This document shows, one piece after another, positions 21,900 through 33,648 of a stretch of DNA of 64,000 bases (positions within the stretch are counted from its first letter, which is position 1; the number at the start of each line of letters is the position of its first letter). The stretch comes from Callaeas wilsoni (Eukaryota; Chordata; Aves; Passeriformes; Callaeidae). A program made the translations under genes and the position numbers. A model generated the notes under the pieces. The model worked only from the letters and a program-made list of their open reading frames with translations. It was not told the origin of the DNA and did no database searches. The stretch is from positions 248,001-312,000 of the forward strand of contig VWPU01012144.1 in NCBI GenBank assembly GCA_013398955.1, in the 5' to 3' direction.

Positions 21900-22195
21900 G
21901 CCTTCCAGTGCCTAACGGGGCTACAAGAGCGCTGGAGAGGAGCTTTTTACAAAGGCCAATGGCTTCAAACCAACAGAGGTCAGGTTTAGATTAAGAAGAA
22001 ATTCTTCCCTGTGAGGGTGGTGAGTCCCTGGCACAGGTTGCCCAGAGAAGCTGTGGCTGCCCCATCCCTGGAAGTGTCCATGGCCAGGTTGGACGGGGCT
22101 TGGAGCAACCTGGATTAGTGGAAGGTGTCCCTGCCCATGGCAGGGGGGTTGGATCCAGATGGTCTTCAAGACCCTTCCAACCCATTCCCCGATCC
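21900..22195 (+). mobile_element. CR1 LINE, 5'-truncated 3' end
   Basis: This plus-strand CR1 3' end contains the diagnostic strings 'gggctacaag', 'gagctttttacaaagg', 'ttcttccctgtgagggtggt' and 'gttgcccagagaagctgtgg'. They continue with 'catccctggaagtgtccatg' and 'gacggggcttggagcaacct', then 'ggtgtccctgcccatggcag' and finally 'cttccaaccc'. The terminal ATTCTGTG tail is eroded. It is the best preserved of the CR1 copies here together with 59885-60180 and aligns with it through most of its length. Only the 3' untranslated end is present, with no reverse transcriptase. Antisense frames through it (21921-22205) are incidental. Confidence 0.95.
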
Positions 22196-23640
22196 TAAGT
22201 TGCATTTTTTTTGATCTTGAGATTCAGGGTGCACAGGGACTCTCCTGGCTGTGGTCACTAGAAGCTGGTAGTGGAAACTTCAGGCCGCAAGCATGAAATG
22301 GAAAAGCAATGACAATCCACCAGCACTGGCTGAGGTTCTTCCAAAATGCTCATTCCTCACCTCCTCACAGTGACTTCATGCTGGAGAGGAGCTGTGAGAA
22401 AGTAAGATGAGAGGGAGGTGGTGGTAAAGAAACTGAGTGAAAAATAGAATGGCTCCTCTTTTCCTCAGCAGGCAGGGATGGGATTGTCAGTATCTGTAGC
22501 TGCTCCTTCCCCTGCCCGGTGTGAGCAGCCCTGCACCATCTGTTTTGGCACTTGTGTACGAAGATCACAACAGGAGCCAACATTTACAAAACCCATCATC
22601 ATCCTCTTCTTGGAGCATTTCATTTCAAGGAGTGCAACCAGACATCCCTCCCAGTGAGCAGGTGTGCTCCTGAGGACCTGGGAAGAAGGAAATTCTGGAA
22701 ATACAAATTTCATGGGGAGGAGGCTGCGCAAAGGCAGGTGTTCCCAAACAAGAAGTCTAGCTGTGTGACTGGGGCTTTGTCAGTGCCAGGGCTCAACACA
22801 AAGCTGCCGAGCTGTTCTCTGAGCCTTCACTGGGAGCTTCTGTTGGTTTGAAATAGGACAGGGTATGCACATACCATGGGACCTTGTGAGGTAGAAATGC
22901 AGACTTCCTGCTTGGGTCTTCACTGGTGAAGAATATTTTGAGGGTTATAGAGAAGGCAGAGCTGTCTCACGGGGAGCTGTGGATACTGGGAGAAACCTTT
23001 CGAATGAATTTTGTGCTCTTAGAATGTAACTGCCTGCGTGTTTTTGAAATAAAAAATCTCTTTTGTGCAGACTTCCCACTGCTAAAAGCTCGTGTGTCAC
23101 TTAACTGAGCATCCAAAGCTCTGGCAGTGGGAACACTGGGTCAGCTTGCTGCTGACGGGCACAAATGGATGTAGCTGGGACAGCTGGCCCAGGACTAAGT
23201 CCTCTGCCACCACGCTGTACAAACAATAAAACGTCCTGCAAACCAAGTCACTGTCATCAGACATGACACAGGAGCCTAAACTGTAGCGTAGATGAAGTCG
23301 CTCATTATTGAATGCATCAAGAAACATGAAGCAAACCCACCTGTGTGTCCATAAAAATTGCTCACACAGAGTCCTGCTCACAAGCCAACTGCAGTTGGCC
23401 TTTGGGAGCCAGAACTGGACAAACCAAAAGCACAGACATTTCAAAAAACAGGACCTTACTCGGCACCTCCGTCTGGTAAGTGTTCTACAAGGCCAAACAC
23501 ATGGACTGTGGAGGCATTTTTAAATCACAGACAAATCTAAGAAAATAGCAATCTGCTGGTGGAAGATTCATGTGCGGGGAAAGGAGTAGGTTTGCAGCAG
23601 GACTCCGGTGCTCTCTAGCAGGGAGGTTGCCACAGCACGG
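22196..23640. other. Unique non-coding stretch upstream of the CpG island
   Basis: No gene is recognised. A consensus-quality splice donor string, CTGGTAAGTG, occurs at about 23473-23482, some 160 bp before the CpG island, but I see no coding frame ending there. The stretch carries no transposon hallmarks. Confidence 0.5.
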
Positions 23641-23694
23641 CGTGTTGTCGCGGCTCGGCAGTGGGCGTAAAGGCACTGTGTAAGATTCCTGCGC

Positions 23695-23708
23695 CCGCCC
23701 CCTGCTCC
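23695..23708 (-). promoter_or_regulatory. CTCF-like motif, minus orientation
   Basis: The plus-strand string CCGCCCCCTGCTCC matches the reverse complement of the CTCF core CCASYAGRKGGCRS at 12 of 14 positions. It lies in the CpG island and points away from the second motif at 23783. Confidence 0.5.
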
Positions 23709-23782
23709 CGGCGTACGCAGCTGTGGGATGCGCTGGCGTTCCGCGCCCCGCTCCCGGAGCGCTCCGGCCGCGCCCGCCCGCG

Positions 23783-23796
23783 TCGGTAGATGGCGC
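23783..23796 (+). promoter_or_regulatory. CTCF-like motif, plus orientation
   Basis: TCGGTAGATGGCGC matches the CTCF core CCASYAGRKGGCRS at 12 of 14 positions, including every base of the TAGATGGCGC half. It overlaps the ATG of the plus-strand open frame at 23790, which weakens the case for that ATG as a start codon. It contains CpG, so binding could depend on methylation. Confidence 0.55.
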
Positions 23797-24519
23797 TGTG
23801 TCACGGCCTGTCCGCCGCGCTCCCGAGGCGCTTCCCGCGGGAGCCGCACCGCCGGGATGAGGGAGGCAGGAGCGCGCGGGGAGCCGGTGCGAATGGAAAG
23901 CCATTTCCCCAGAGGAGAACCGCCAGCTGCCAGCACGCCTCGAGGGCCCCCGCGGGGTCTCTGCTCAGGGTCTCCTTGAGCTTGTGCTCAGGGCTGTTTC
24001 CTCACCGCGCGGGCCCCAGGATGTGGACCGAGCCAGACGTGTGGGCCCACGCACAGCCGGCCTGCAGGTGCCGGAGTGATCGCAGGGGACTTACGTTTGG
24101 GTGGTGTCAAAGTGCCAGGCAGCATCAGGAAGGCTGTAAAATAAGATACTCGATCTACCCCTGCATGTTAATGAGTTCAAATTCATCCCTCACCCTTTTC
24201 TCCTCTGAGCTCCTTTATGCTGTTCTAAAACTATATAATTTGCTGTCAGCAGCTCCTTGATTTGTTTAGGCTCCACACCAGCATTATGTTGGAAAATTAT
24301 TTCAGGCTATTTTTCCATTGTCACTTACACAAAATGGATCCCAGCTCCTCACTACAGGACTCCAGTTCTGCAGGCTGGACAGCTTGCTGCGTCTGAGCAC
24401 ACGGAGGAGAGGCGTGAGGGCGTGCAAGTGGATAAAACAGAGTCCTGAGTCTTGGATTGCTTCCATGCTCTGTGGATTTATGCTGCATGTCTAGCAGAGG
24501 GACTTCCAGAAGGGTCTAT

Positions 24520-24830
24520 TGTAACATGGTCCCTCAGCATTCAGATTTACTGCCCCCCATTAAAGTAGTCAGCCTCCTAACTGGAGAGAGCATCCTGGGA
24601 TTAAAGCCCAAAACAATTATTGGGCTGTTAGAAAATTCCTTTAAATAGTCCAACCCAGCCATTTCTTCATTAGGTAATGGCCAACTAGAATGTTCCTGCC
24701 TTCGCTTTCAGACCTTGTCGTTAATGACCTCAAAACAGGTGAGATCTGGGAGTTTGAAGGGAATCGCTTTGCATTTAGCAGCCATTAGGTCAGCAGAGCT
24801 TTACTGACACGCTGTGTGTTTACACAGCTT
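24520..24830. promoter_or_regulatory. Candidate conserved enhancer
   Basis: Non-repetitive AT-rich block with the small hairpin AGCCCAA…TTGGGCT (24605-24626), whose interior AACAATTATT reads as overlapping SOX-like and homeodomain-like sites. A GTTAATGA string lies near 24720, a CATTTAGCAGCCATTAG stretch near 24773, and TGTGTTTACACA at about 24815. It lies about 0.5 kb from the CpG island. The call rests on texture and motifs only. Confidence 0.25.
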
Positions 24831-25097
24831 CCAACAGTTCAAAAAGCCAAAGGAGGATCACAAGTCTATCTTCAAGCCAAAGGGGGAAAAGATTGACACA
24901 GGGTTGTAATCATCAGAGTCTGAAAAAAGCCTTCTTGTCTGTTTTTAAGCATGTTCAAACAAGATGTGACTCTTTGTACAACAGGGGCGCAGGGAAGGTG
25001 GGCAAATGCCATTCTTGTGGTTTAATTAAGGACCTCAATGAGGATCTAACAGATGCAGTGCGAGTTGTGCCTAGTGGGTCTTGTATGTGTGTCAGGA

Positions 25098-25140
25098 GGG
25101 AGGGAAGGGGGGGTACTGGGGAGGGTGGAAAGGGTGTGGG
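25098..25140 (+). other. G-rich tract with G-quadruplex potential
   Basis: Seven runs of three or more G occur within 43 bases: 25098-25100, 25102-25104, 25107-25113, 25118-25121, 25123-25125, 25132-25134 and 25138-25140. All spacers are short (the longest is 6 bases), so several alternative intrastrand quadruplexes are possible. Confidence 0.75.
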
Positions 25141-26734
25141 ATGTGAAGGACGGTGTGTGGCAGCTGTTCACAGCAAATACTATTCTAGCTCATGGCTATG
25201 TGTTCCAGCCCTGTTGGAAAATTACATCTAAATAACAGATCACGAAAGAGCAACCCTGACAAGGCCTGTAATTTAGTCCCAAGAGGAAATTCTTCATTCA
25301 TCAACTGTACAAGGGACTAAATTAGTTCCCTGCTGGACGAGGCTTTGCTGGCAGTTTGCTCTGCGGGCCAGCCCTACCTTAGAGCAGGTCCTGCTGGGGA
25401 GTCACTGCTGCTGGGGACAGACCCTCTCGCAGCCCTTTGCACTGACAGAGACACCACCATCCAGGCCCAGGGCTTCATCTTCACATGTGTTTTGGGGGCT
25501 GTGGGGAGTGGCTGGCTCTGTCTGAGGTAGCTGGACAAGAGGGTTGCAGTGAGGGTGAGCACGCTTTGCCCCGTGGTGAAGTGTCACCCAAAGGCAGCCT
25601 GCCCTTCCCATCAGTGCTCCTTGTAGTGGGCTCTGCTGCTTGGATTAAAAGGACAGGAAAGGATGCTGTCCTGCTGTCGTGGGTCTGCCACTGCAAAGCC
25701 CTTACACAGCTCTTACACAGCTGCATGTGCTGGTGCCAAGATGTCTCTGCTTTCTTGTGCTGTCTGGACAAGGAGAGGGCACCCAAAAGGCCTCCTGGCT
25801 GGAACAGCTGGTGCAGCACAGACCTCCCGTGGTCTGTGGGGCTCCATTCCTACACGTACAGATGTGTGCACAGATGTATTTCTTTTGATCATGGCAACAG
25901 CAAGTTTTTTAAAGTATTGACTCGGTTGGTTTCCTGTTCATGCTTCCCTTGCACACGAAAGCAAGGTGTGTTTAGTTTCTTCCTTTACAGGAATTGCTGT
26001 TTGTCAGGTGCAGTTAGCAGCTCTCCAATTCCAGAGGCCTGCTGTGTGGGTGTGGGAGAATAAATCAAAGACACCCTGATCTGTAAGAGGTGTCCTGAGC
26101 AGTTAAACATAGCTCAATAATTTTCTTCTCTGTGCCTTGAATCTGGTTCTGCCACTTTCACTCATGCTAAGAAGTATCACGCTCAAGGATCCATCCTATT
26201 TGTACTTGGAACTAATGAAAACACCATGGGAAGTCAGGAATTCTTCAGGATCAGCCCCAAGTTGTAATAACAAAGAGTATGTAAGTGCAAGAGGACTGGC
26301 TGTATCTGCTCAGATACCTCTGAAATCCCTGTACCTTAAGTTCCCTGTGTTCAGAGGCATTCTGCTATGCTAATGCAAGTCGCAGCCTAGCTTGCATGTT
26401 CAAAACTTTATTCTAGATAATACTTTCTTCTTCATCATCATCTATAATGTGCTGTACTTCTACCCAGCATCTTCTTTAACCTATGGATCAGTTCCAGATG
26501 TTTTCAGGATAGTACAAAAAAGCTTACAGATAATTATGTATTATTTCTGTCAGACTGTTTTGTTTATGTCTGGAAGTATAGGGACTTCTGTCTGCTTAGA
26601 AACAAGCTGGTCATCTGCATGCCTTTATTCTTGTAGTTCTTGAGTCCTGTTTTGACAGTCTCGAGGTATTTGGTCACAGTGACTTTCTATAGCAATGCAT
26701 CTTCCAGGTAGCTGTGTAGTTGTATATGGAGGCA

Positions 26735-26750
26735 TTTTTTTTTTTTTTTT
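26735..26750 (+). repeat. Poly-T tract (T16)
   Basis: Sixteen consecutive T followed by AATTATTTCC and another T-rich stretch. It could be the poly(A) tail of an old minus-strand insertion, but the neighbouring sequence is not recognisable as a retroposed gene. Confidence 0.8.
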
Positions 26751-28894
26751 AATTATTTCCTTTTTTCCATTTCTCTCAGTTTTACTGAAAGTTTTTTGCC
26801 CTGTGTTAAAGGGATGCAAATTGTGCATGAGATGCTCCCCTTCCACTCTTTAGAGGAATGCTCCTGTTGCATCCCCACTTACTCATCCTACTTGAAGATG
26901 AAACACACCTACGCTTTTCAAACTCTCTACCGAAACTTCTCTGCTGTTTGTCATTTCATTTCTTCTCCACACCCTCTTCTGAACCCATTACTGCTGTTCC
27001 TCAGCGATAAGGGTATGTTAGCAAATACACTGAACAGCTTCCCCTTTGGTCTGAGAGGTAAATCAATATTTAAGGCCCTGTAGGATGTTTTCCTTTAGGA
27101 GGAGCGATGGATGACACAAGCCAGGTATGCACCTCGACACGACCTGTTTATTGCAAAGAATGCTCATGACTGCTGAGCCTCGAACAAAACAGGAGCAAAC
27201 AGTGGAAAGTCCTGTTGCTGGCAGGAGTCTGTCCTGCCAATCCTTTCTGAGCCACAGGGATCTCTGCTGCTCTGCTCACCATTTGCTCTTTTCCCTGCCA
27301 CACGCCTCCTACTAGACCTTGCCAAGCCGTGCTCACATTCATTCAGTAGCAGCTGGGATAACCACCTCTGCCCAAAGATTTGTCTTGGGATCAGACCTTG
27401 GCAGGGAGCGGGGCTCCTATTCTTCCCAGCTACCTCCCTACATAAATGACTTTCTCCTTTCACACACCAAAAAAAGAGATATCTGACACCCTCTGGCTTT
27501 GTGCAGAGCTGTTATTTGCTACAGACCAATGACCCGGTTGAAGGCAGCCATTAACTCACATTAAAGAGACCCCATTACTAGAATATGTTCAGTCTGGTTT
27601 TCTGTCACATCCTTCTCTTTCTTAATACTTTATTTATTTATTTGGCTCACTGTACCAAGTATGGAGAATTTTCTTTCAGCTCTGTAAGCTAAGTTCTCCC
27701 TGGCCACAGGCGGTGACAGGGAATATGTGTGCCAAATGCAAATTTTCCATTGTGCTTTGTAGGAGGCATTACCTACACTTACCGTCAGTGAATTTTTTCT
27801 TCCATTTCCCCTGCTTGTTCTGAGTTTCCCTGTAGTTTTCACCTGTGTTGATGGTACTAAATCACTGTTCCCGTTAGCAAATCTTCTATCTGCATGCTGA
27901 CTCATGCTATGGGATATACCATGGACATATCAGGATATACTGTGCTATAGGAAAGTATATCTGGATGAAAATATACCAGATTTGGCTGAAAGTCCATTTC
28001 TGGACAAAACCATTTTATAGGATTGTCCTTTCTAGTGTTGAGGCTAAGCCTAGGGCTCTTCTGGTGTGTAATGAGCTGTGCCATGGGACCTCCTCTCTGG
28101 TCAGATGGCAGAGCAAAGCTGTTTTGGTAGCAAAGTCTGAGGGAACAGAAGTGAAGGCTCGAGAGACAGGAGGTGTCCAGCTCAGCTCTGCAGCCCGGTC
28201 ACTCTGCGGGACTCGGCAAAGCCCTGCCGATTTCTCAGCCCATTCCCACTTCTCTGTCCCACAGCGTTCTCCTGAGGGTTAACCATCACAGACACATCGT
28301 CTTTCTTTTGTACTGAAAGAAAGACTCTTCAGTATGTCTACATGAAAGAGCCCTAAATGAACAAAAGTGGCCTATGTGGAGCTGTGTGGCAGCGCTGCAG
28401 CGCTGAGGATAAGTTACAGCGGCTGCCTAGCCCTGACAGCTATTACAGTGCCTGCTAAATGCAAGGCGTTATTACTGCTACCAGCAGAGCTCTCCTGTGT
28501 CCTCAAAGTTTCATTGCTTTTATATTGTCTCATACCTGGCAAATCTAAGTGTGGTACCTTCTGCTGCTTGCTTTTATTTTTTCCCAAAGTAATGGTTGGA
28601 CTATGAAAAATGTCGCGGTTTCAGCTGAAGGTCAGGCAGCCCACAAAGCACGGAAAGAGCCCTGCTCAAATTCAGTCTCTCACCACATTTATTGCACTGA
28701 ACTCACTTTCCCTTTTGCATTGGCCACTCAGGAGTAAATGAATATCCCATTCCATAAAACAGCAATCAAAAGCACAATTTTCACCTCCCCCTAAGACCCA
28801 TAGAGTAATAGGGTGCAACAGCATTTTCACAGGGTATTAGAGTAAAATGGTAAAGGCATGTTTTAGTGTTCAGTTGAGAGGGAGGAGCTGAGTC

Positions 28895-29002
28895 CTGGGA
28901 TGCTGAGACTCATGCTGAAGGTCACATACCTTCTTGTCATGGGGCTGAGACCAGATATCCTAAGTATTGACCTCTGCTCTCTCCATAAGAGCACTCTTCC
29001 TT
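28895..29002 (+). repeat. Possible MIR-like SINE remnant
   Basis: 'gaaggtcacatacc' followed further on by 'gagaccagatatcctaag' and 'ctctgctctctccataagag' resembles the 3' half of a MIR element. There the core is followed by 'gaacccaggtctcc' and 'tgctctttccact'. The match is degraded and the strand and limits are approximate. Confidence 0.3.
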
Positions 29003-31041
29003 TCAAGACAGGAGCTGGTGAAAGCTGATCTCACACGTCCAGGTGAAATTGTCACCTAGCAGCTCCTTGGAAATACGACTTATTCCTCTTGCTGGGAACA
29101 GCTGAGGGTAGGACCTGGATTTCAAGCTGTTCTTTTGATATTAAAGAAAAAACAAACCTTGGGAAACTGTTGCAGCTTCTGACTCATAACCATACCCGTT
29201 ACATGGCTAGCAGCTTTCATCTCAAATTGCTTTATAGTGGGGACCAGAGGTTCTCCTCAAGCCGAGGCCTGAAAAGTAAGCACTGCTTGCTAAATGGAAG
29301 AGCAACACCTTTAGCAGGCCCAGCCCCAGCACTTCCAGAGTGTCCCATCAGTGTGTGCGTTGCCAGTGGCTGAAGGAGCGGCAGCAGCAGCTCTGCAGGG
29401 TTACCTCAGTGCCTATCTCTGTGCTGGCACGTCATTTTGTGGTATGGCTTCACCTCGGGTTTTCCTCATTTATGCAAAGAGTGACAGCCTCCTGGTGTGT
29501 AATTTACTTTATAAAGGCTGAAAAGTGCCCAGCTGGTGTCAGCTCTGGGCCCTGGCCAAGAGGGAGTTCATGAACCAGTGAGCTTGTAACTGGCCCCAAA
29601 GCCTGTAAAGTGCTGTGCAAAAACACGGCCTGTGAGCTCCTTCCTCGCACTGCAACCACATTTCACTGTTGGGAGACTAAAGTTTCCTTTCCCTTCCTCC
29701 TTTTCATTCCAGGACACAGCTATGCTTTTAACTGATTGCTTGAAAAGGGCTGCATGTCACCCTGAGGTGACATTTCTGGCTCAGAGCTGAAAGACCATTG
29801 GCTGTGACACATGCACAGATCTTCAGTGGCTTCCATAGATGTGTTCACATTTGGATATTTGTGTCTGGAGGACTGGACTGTCTCACAAGGAGTTCTCCAA
29901 AGGGATGCAGTAGGAGGGGTGCTCCTGAGGAGCTCAGAGTCACTGCACACCAGGTGGACCCCAGCACAGTCATGTTGCCTAAAATGAGGTGGAATGGGCA
30001 ATGTGAAAGTCTTTGACAGTGGGAACTTGGAGAAAAATTTTCTGTCCTTGCATTTGACAATGTGACTGCAGCCTTTTCTTTCAAAAATCTCAACCTATGT
30101 GCAATAGCTGCAAAGGATAAAAGGGTATCTGTGGCCTTCCAGCTTAGGCTGGAAGTTTCTCTGGGCAGCACTTAACAGCATCTAAACCTGTGAGAGCTTA
30201 CTTCAGCTTCTGGGTGGTAAAACAGCACAAATGTGATTTCCTGAAGGGGATCTGAGTGGCTTATGCGGAATCGTGTGTGGAGGGACTGGAGGAACTCCAG
30301 TGTTCTGCTGAACTGGGATTACCACTCTTTTCTCCCACCCCCTTTTGCCACACTGCTGCAAATCTAGGTAGTAAAAATAATAGCGATGACCAAGGTCATG
30401 TCTAGGGTAGAAATGCCTTACAGCATGTGCTGAAATGGCAAAGCCCTCCTTGCCTGAACACGGCTGCCCAGGGAGATCTGTGCTTTTTATCAACACGCTG
30501 TGAACCCCCCTGGTCACCCAGCCCAAAGCCCAGCAGAGTGACTGATGTGCCACGGCCACAGCTGCCCGCCCTGGCTGGAGCAGCGGTTTGGGAGCACAGC
30601 TGTGCCAGAGGCAGCCCAGGTCCCTCACGTCCTGCTCAACTGAATGATCACTGTGGCAAACAAATCCCCTCAGTAGCTTGAAAAAAATCTCAAGTAGTCA
30701 AGTAACTCATTCATTTTTTCAAGAGTTGCTATGACACAAATGCTTCCTTTAACCGTGGGGAATAAAGGAGGTAACCATATCTGCTGCATTTGAAAGACAT
30801 AGACACTGTCGACTTATAATTGCATGCACTCATGTTTAGCGTCATTATCTTCTCTCATTTTATCTTTTTTTCCGTGAGAGCTTGCCCCACAGCGCCTTTC
30901 CACTGCCAAATCCATAGCATTTATGTTAGAGCACTTTAACAAGACAGGAGTATGCGTCAGGATCTGCAGCTTGGATTGCAGTGACAGCTCTGGATGGACT
31001 GTGCTCTCCTATCTCCTTTTGTGATCCTGTATGGAAAAGGG

Positions 31042-31070
31042 TTATATATTTTTATATATATATATGTATT
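31042..31070 (+). repeat. Short TA-rich microsatellite
   Basis: A run of TATA units interrupted by TTTTT. It is the longest uninterrupted (TA)n in this half of the window and is a simple repeat only. Confidence 0.75.
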
Positions 31071-33599
31071 TGGCTCTGCAGAGCATCCCAGGGTATTTAG
31101 AAACTCATCTCACTTGGATTTCAGGGAAGGAGGAGCCCCATTGTTTTGGAAGGACTTGCACCATTGTCTCTCCTTGTCTCTCCTGTGAACTTGCTCCAGA
31201 AGGTTTCTGCATGTGGGCATGTGGAGAAGCTGGTAGTTGTCAGAAAGCAAGAATAAGCCACCTTTATTGCAAATTATCTCAGATTCCCTTTTTAGAGGAT
31301 GGATTACAGCATAAAATAGGGGAGTATTACTGCTGTTGTTAAAACAAGAAGGAAGGGGAGAGAACTGTTGCTCTTTTGGGGAACAAGATAAGTTTGCTCC
31401 CAGTAATGGCAACAACTCAAGCAGACTTTCCTATGCTCACTCTCCTCACGCTCTTTTTCATGACTGTAAAGCAAAAAGAGCTTTTTACATGCAAAAAGGC
31501 AAGGGGCAAGGTGGAAGTTTTACCAGCTGTCATTTTTCACTTGATTCCCTTATTTTCAACATCACTGTGTAAAACCTGGCTTGATAAGCCTAGCATAAAC
31601 AAGCCTATGTTTGCATATGTGAAGGCATATATGCACTAGTCGCATGCTGATCCTCAGAGACTTTGCTAAATTATGGAAGGTTTACTACCACATATCTTGC
31701 TTTTGGAAGAATGAATGGATACACAAACTTGAATCTGCTCCCAGTCCCAAAGACCCATTCCTTGTGTAAAGGGCTAGGAGGATAAGAGGGGATGGAGTTT
31801 GGGTGCCATGACCTCATAGTTTGGGAATCGGCACAGATACCAAATGAAACTCTTCTCCCTAATCAGGTTGGAAATCGATGTTGAGATAACAGCAGTTTCC
31901 AGGGTCTGGCTAGTATTTTAAGCCTCTCAAAAGCCAAATTCAGTCCTCATGTCTGCCCTTGCAACCCACTACATCTTGCAGAGTAAATGAAATGAATCTG
32001 AGAACAAAATTTTACCTCCCTATTAGTGAGCCCTTTACCTTACTGGCAAAGCCCATGACAACAAAAGTGAAAATTTGGATATTTTTCAAATTTAAATCCT
32101 TTTCCGTTATTATTCTTTTGCTCATTATCATTGGTGAGCTTATTAGTGCAGTTTGAGGGAGGAAACCTGACTCTGCAGTTTGAGATTGTGTTCATTTCTT
32201 TGCAGTGCCCGTGGGGATCTGGGGTTGTGTGGCACAGCCAGGGATGCAGTCAGTCGGGAGCTGCCTCTGACAGTAGCCAAGAGAAACCATTTTTTACCAA
32301 GAGGTAGGTGTGCAATAGGCACATAAAAACCCATCCCCAAACCAGTAAAATGTAGATTCTATGCCCTGAAAATTGAAAGGTTTTATGCATTCAAAAGCTT
32401 TTGTTTACTCACCATTTGTGGCTATTATATTTCTATAATATTACCCTTTGTGTCTATTGTGTTCATTATTTTCCTATAGATAGATGTGGGGTTTTATTAT
32501 TCTTTTCACTGATATTCATGATGGCAATGTAATCGTAGGGTGAAGAATGGCACTGCCTAGATTTCTGTTCCATAGAAAAGTATTCATTTCAGGTTGTAAG
32601 CTCATTGGTTCATGCTATACACAAAAAACCCCCCCCAGATAAATAGTTGTTCCAGCCTACTTTCTGAGCACTGCTCCTTATTTTCTGTGCTTGTATTATC
32701 TCCTCTCACTCATCCTCTCATTCATAGTGTCTCTACCTAGAAAGTTACGGGCATTTGACACTGCTGGTGCATGAAAAGCTGTGCAGTCCTCTTGAAGTAG
32801 ATGCAGGACACATTCCAGGATCTCTTTTTTTTTTCTTCCTCCTGAAATAGGTTATGCCACTATAAAGCAACTAAATATTTTTAGGAGTTAAGCTTTAAGG
32901 TGTGAATCAGTTTTAAGAGAAATTATGCCAGACCTTGTTACCTTTTCTTGATGTTATCTCCCTCAGGTGTAGAATTAGTAAGCCTCCTCCTAACCAACAG
33001 GAACAGGAATATCTATTTCTGCTGCCGGAACAGCAGGACAATGCTGTCACTTAGGCTGCAAAAGAGAGAGAGACCTGAATCTCAGACCAAGCTTGGGAAA
33101 ATGGTACAAATTAAGTTGGGTTCGTTTTCAGGTTTAGAAATTTATTATTTTTAGTAGAACTGTGAGCCTAAGCACAAACTAAAGTTAGATTTAATTGTAC
33201 CCATAAACAGCACATGTACACTTATGTGTATGCATGGGTTGCACATATATGTGTCCCTCAAAATGAGCCTGGTTTTGAAAGTTCTTTAAGGACTTCCCAC
33301 CTAGAGAAAGCAGCAAAATAAATCTAAAAGGTGCATGAAAGCAGCAATCACTAATAAGCACTATCAGTGATGAACATGCTTCTTCATGAGCTCTGCAGTG
33401 TCCACAGCTCAGAGGAGCTACTAATGAACCTTATCTTTGCCTGAGATAATGGTTAGGACCAAAAAGGGGAGGCGGAGGGGAATTTGACCACCCACAGAAC
33501 AAATACCATTATCAAAGTGCAACTTGCCCCAAAGCAAACTTACTTGCTGGAGTGACATTTCTTCTTGGCATTTCATCATCTTTGCTAGGTGAGGATCTT

Positions 33600-33648
33600 G
33601 GAGGAGGAGGGAAGGGGAGAGAGAGGGAGGGAGGGAGGGGGAGAAAAA
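33600..33648 (+). repeat. Polypurine (GGGA)n tract with canonical G-quadruplex motif
   Basis: All 49 bases are purines on the plus strand. Inside, GGGAGGGAGGGAGGGGG (33625-33641) fits the strict G3-N1-G3-N1-G3-N1-G3 rule with one-base loops, a very stable parallel quadruplex type. The mirror-like purine tract could also form triplex DNA. The tract is probably length-variable. Confidence 0.85.

Larger units (their letters stand above)
23641..24060. promoter_or_regulatory. CpG island (candidate promoter and/or insulator)
   Basis: By hand count there are about 53 CpG in 420 bp, with G+C far above the flanks; the densest part is 23690-23880. Nothing else in the window comes close. In vertebrates an unmethylated island of this size usually marks a promoter or another protected regulatory site. 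No TATA box is evident, as expected for island promoters. Open frames cross it on both strands (plus 23790-24260, minus 23485-23904), but they follow from low stop density in GC-rich sequence and match no family I know. It could start a long non-coding RNA or be an alternative first exon of a gene outside the window. Two CTCF-like motifs inside favour a boundary role. Confidence 0.8.
24061..33599. other. Unique non-coding stretch
   Basis: No gene is recognised across this interval. Features within it are listed separately: an enhancer-like block (24520-24830), a G-rich tract (25098-25140), a T16 tract (26735-26750), a possible MIR remnant (28895-29002) and a short AT run (31042-31070). A 192-codon frame at 25485-26063 and a 141-codon minus frame at 30203-30628 have no family resemblance and sit in stop-poor GC-richer sequence. 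Confidence 0.5.

Noticed and set aside
23790..24260. 156-codon frame starting inside the CpG island
   Set aside because: Its ATG lies within a strong CTCF-like motif, the frame runs out of the island into ordinary sequence, and no family is recognised.
26735..26850. Poly-T tract as tail of a processed pseudogene
   Set aside because: The sequence beside the tract does not translate into any recognisable gene and no target duplication is evident.
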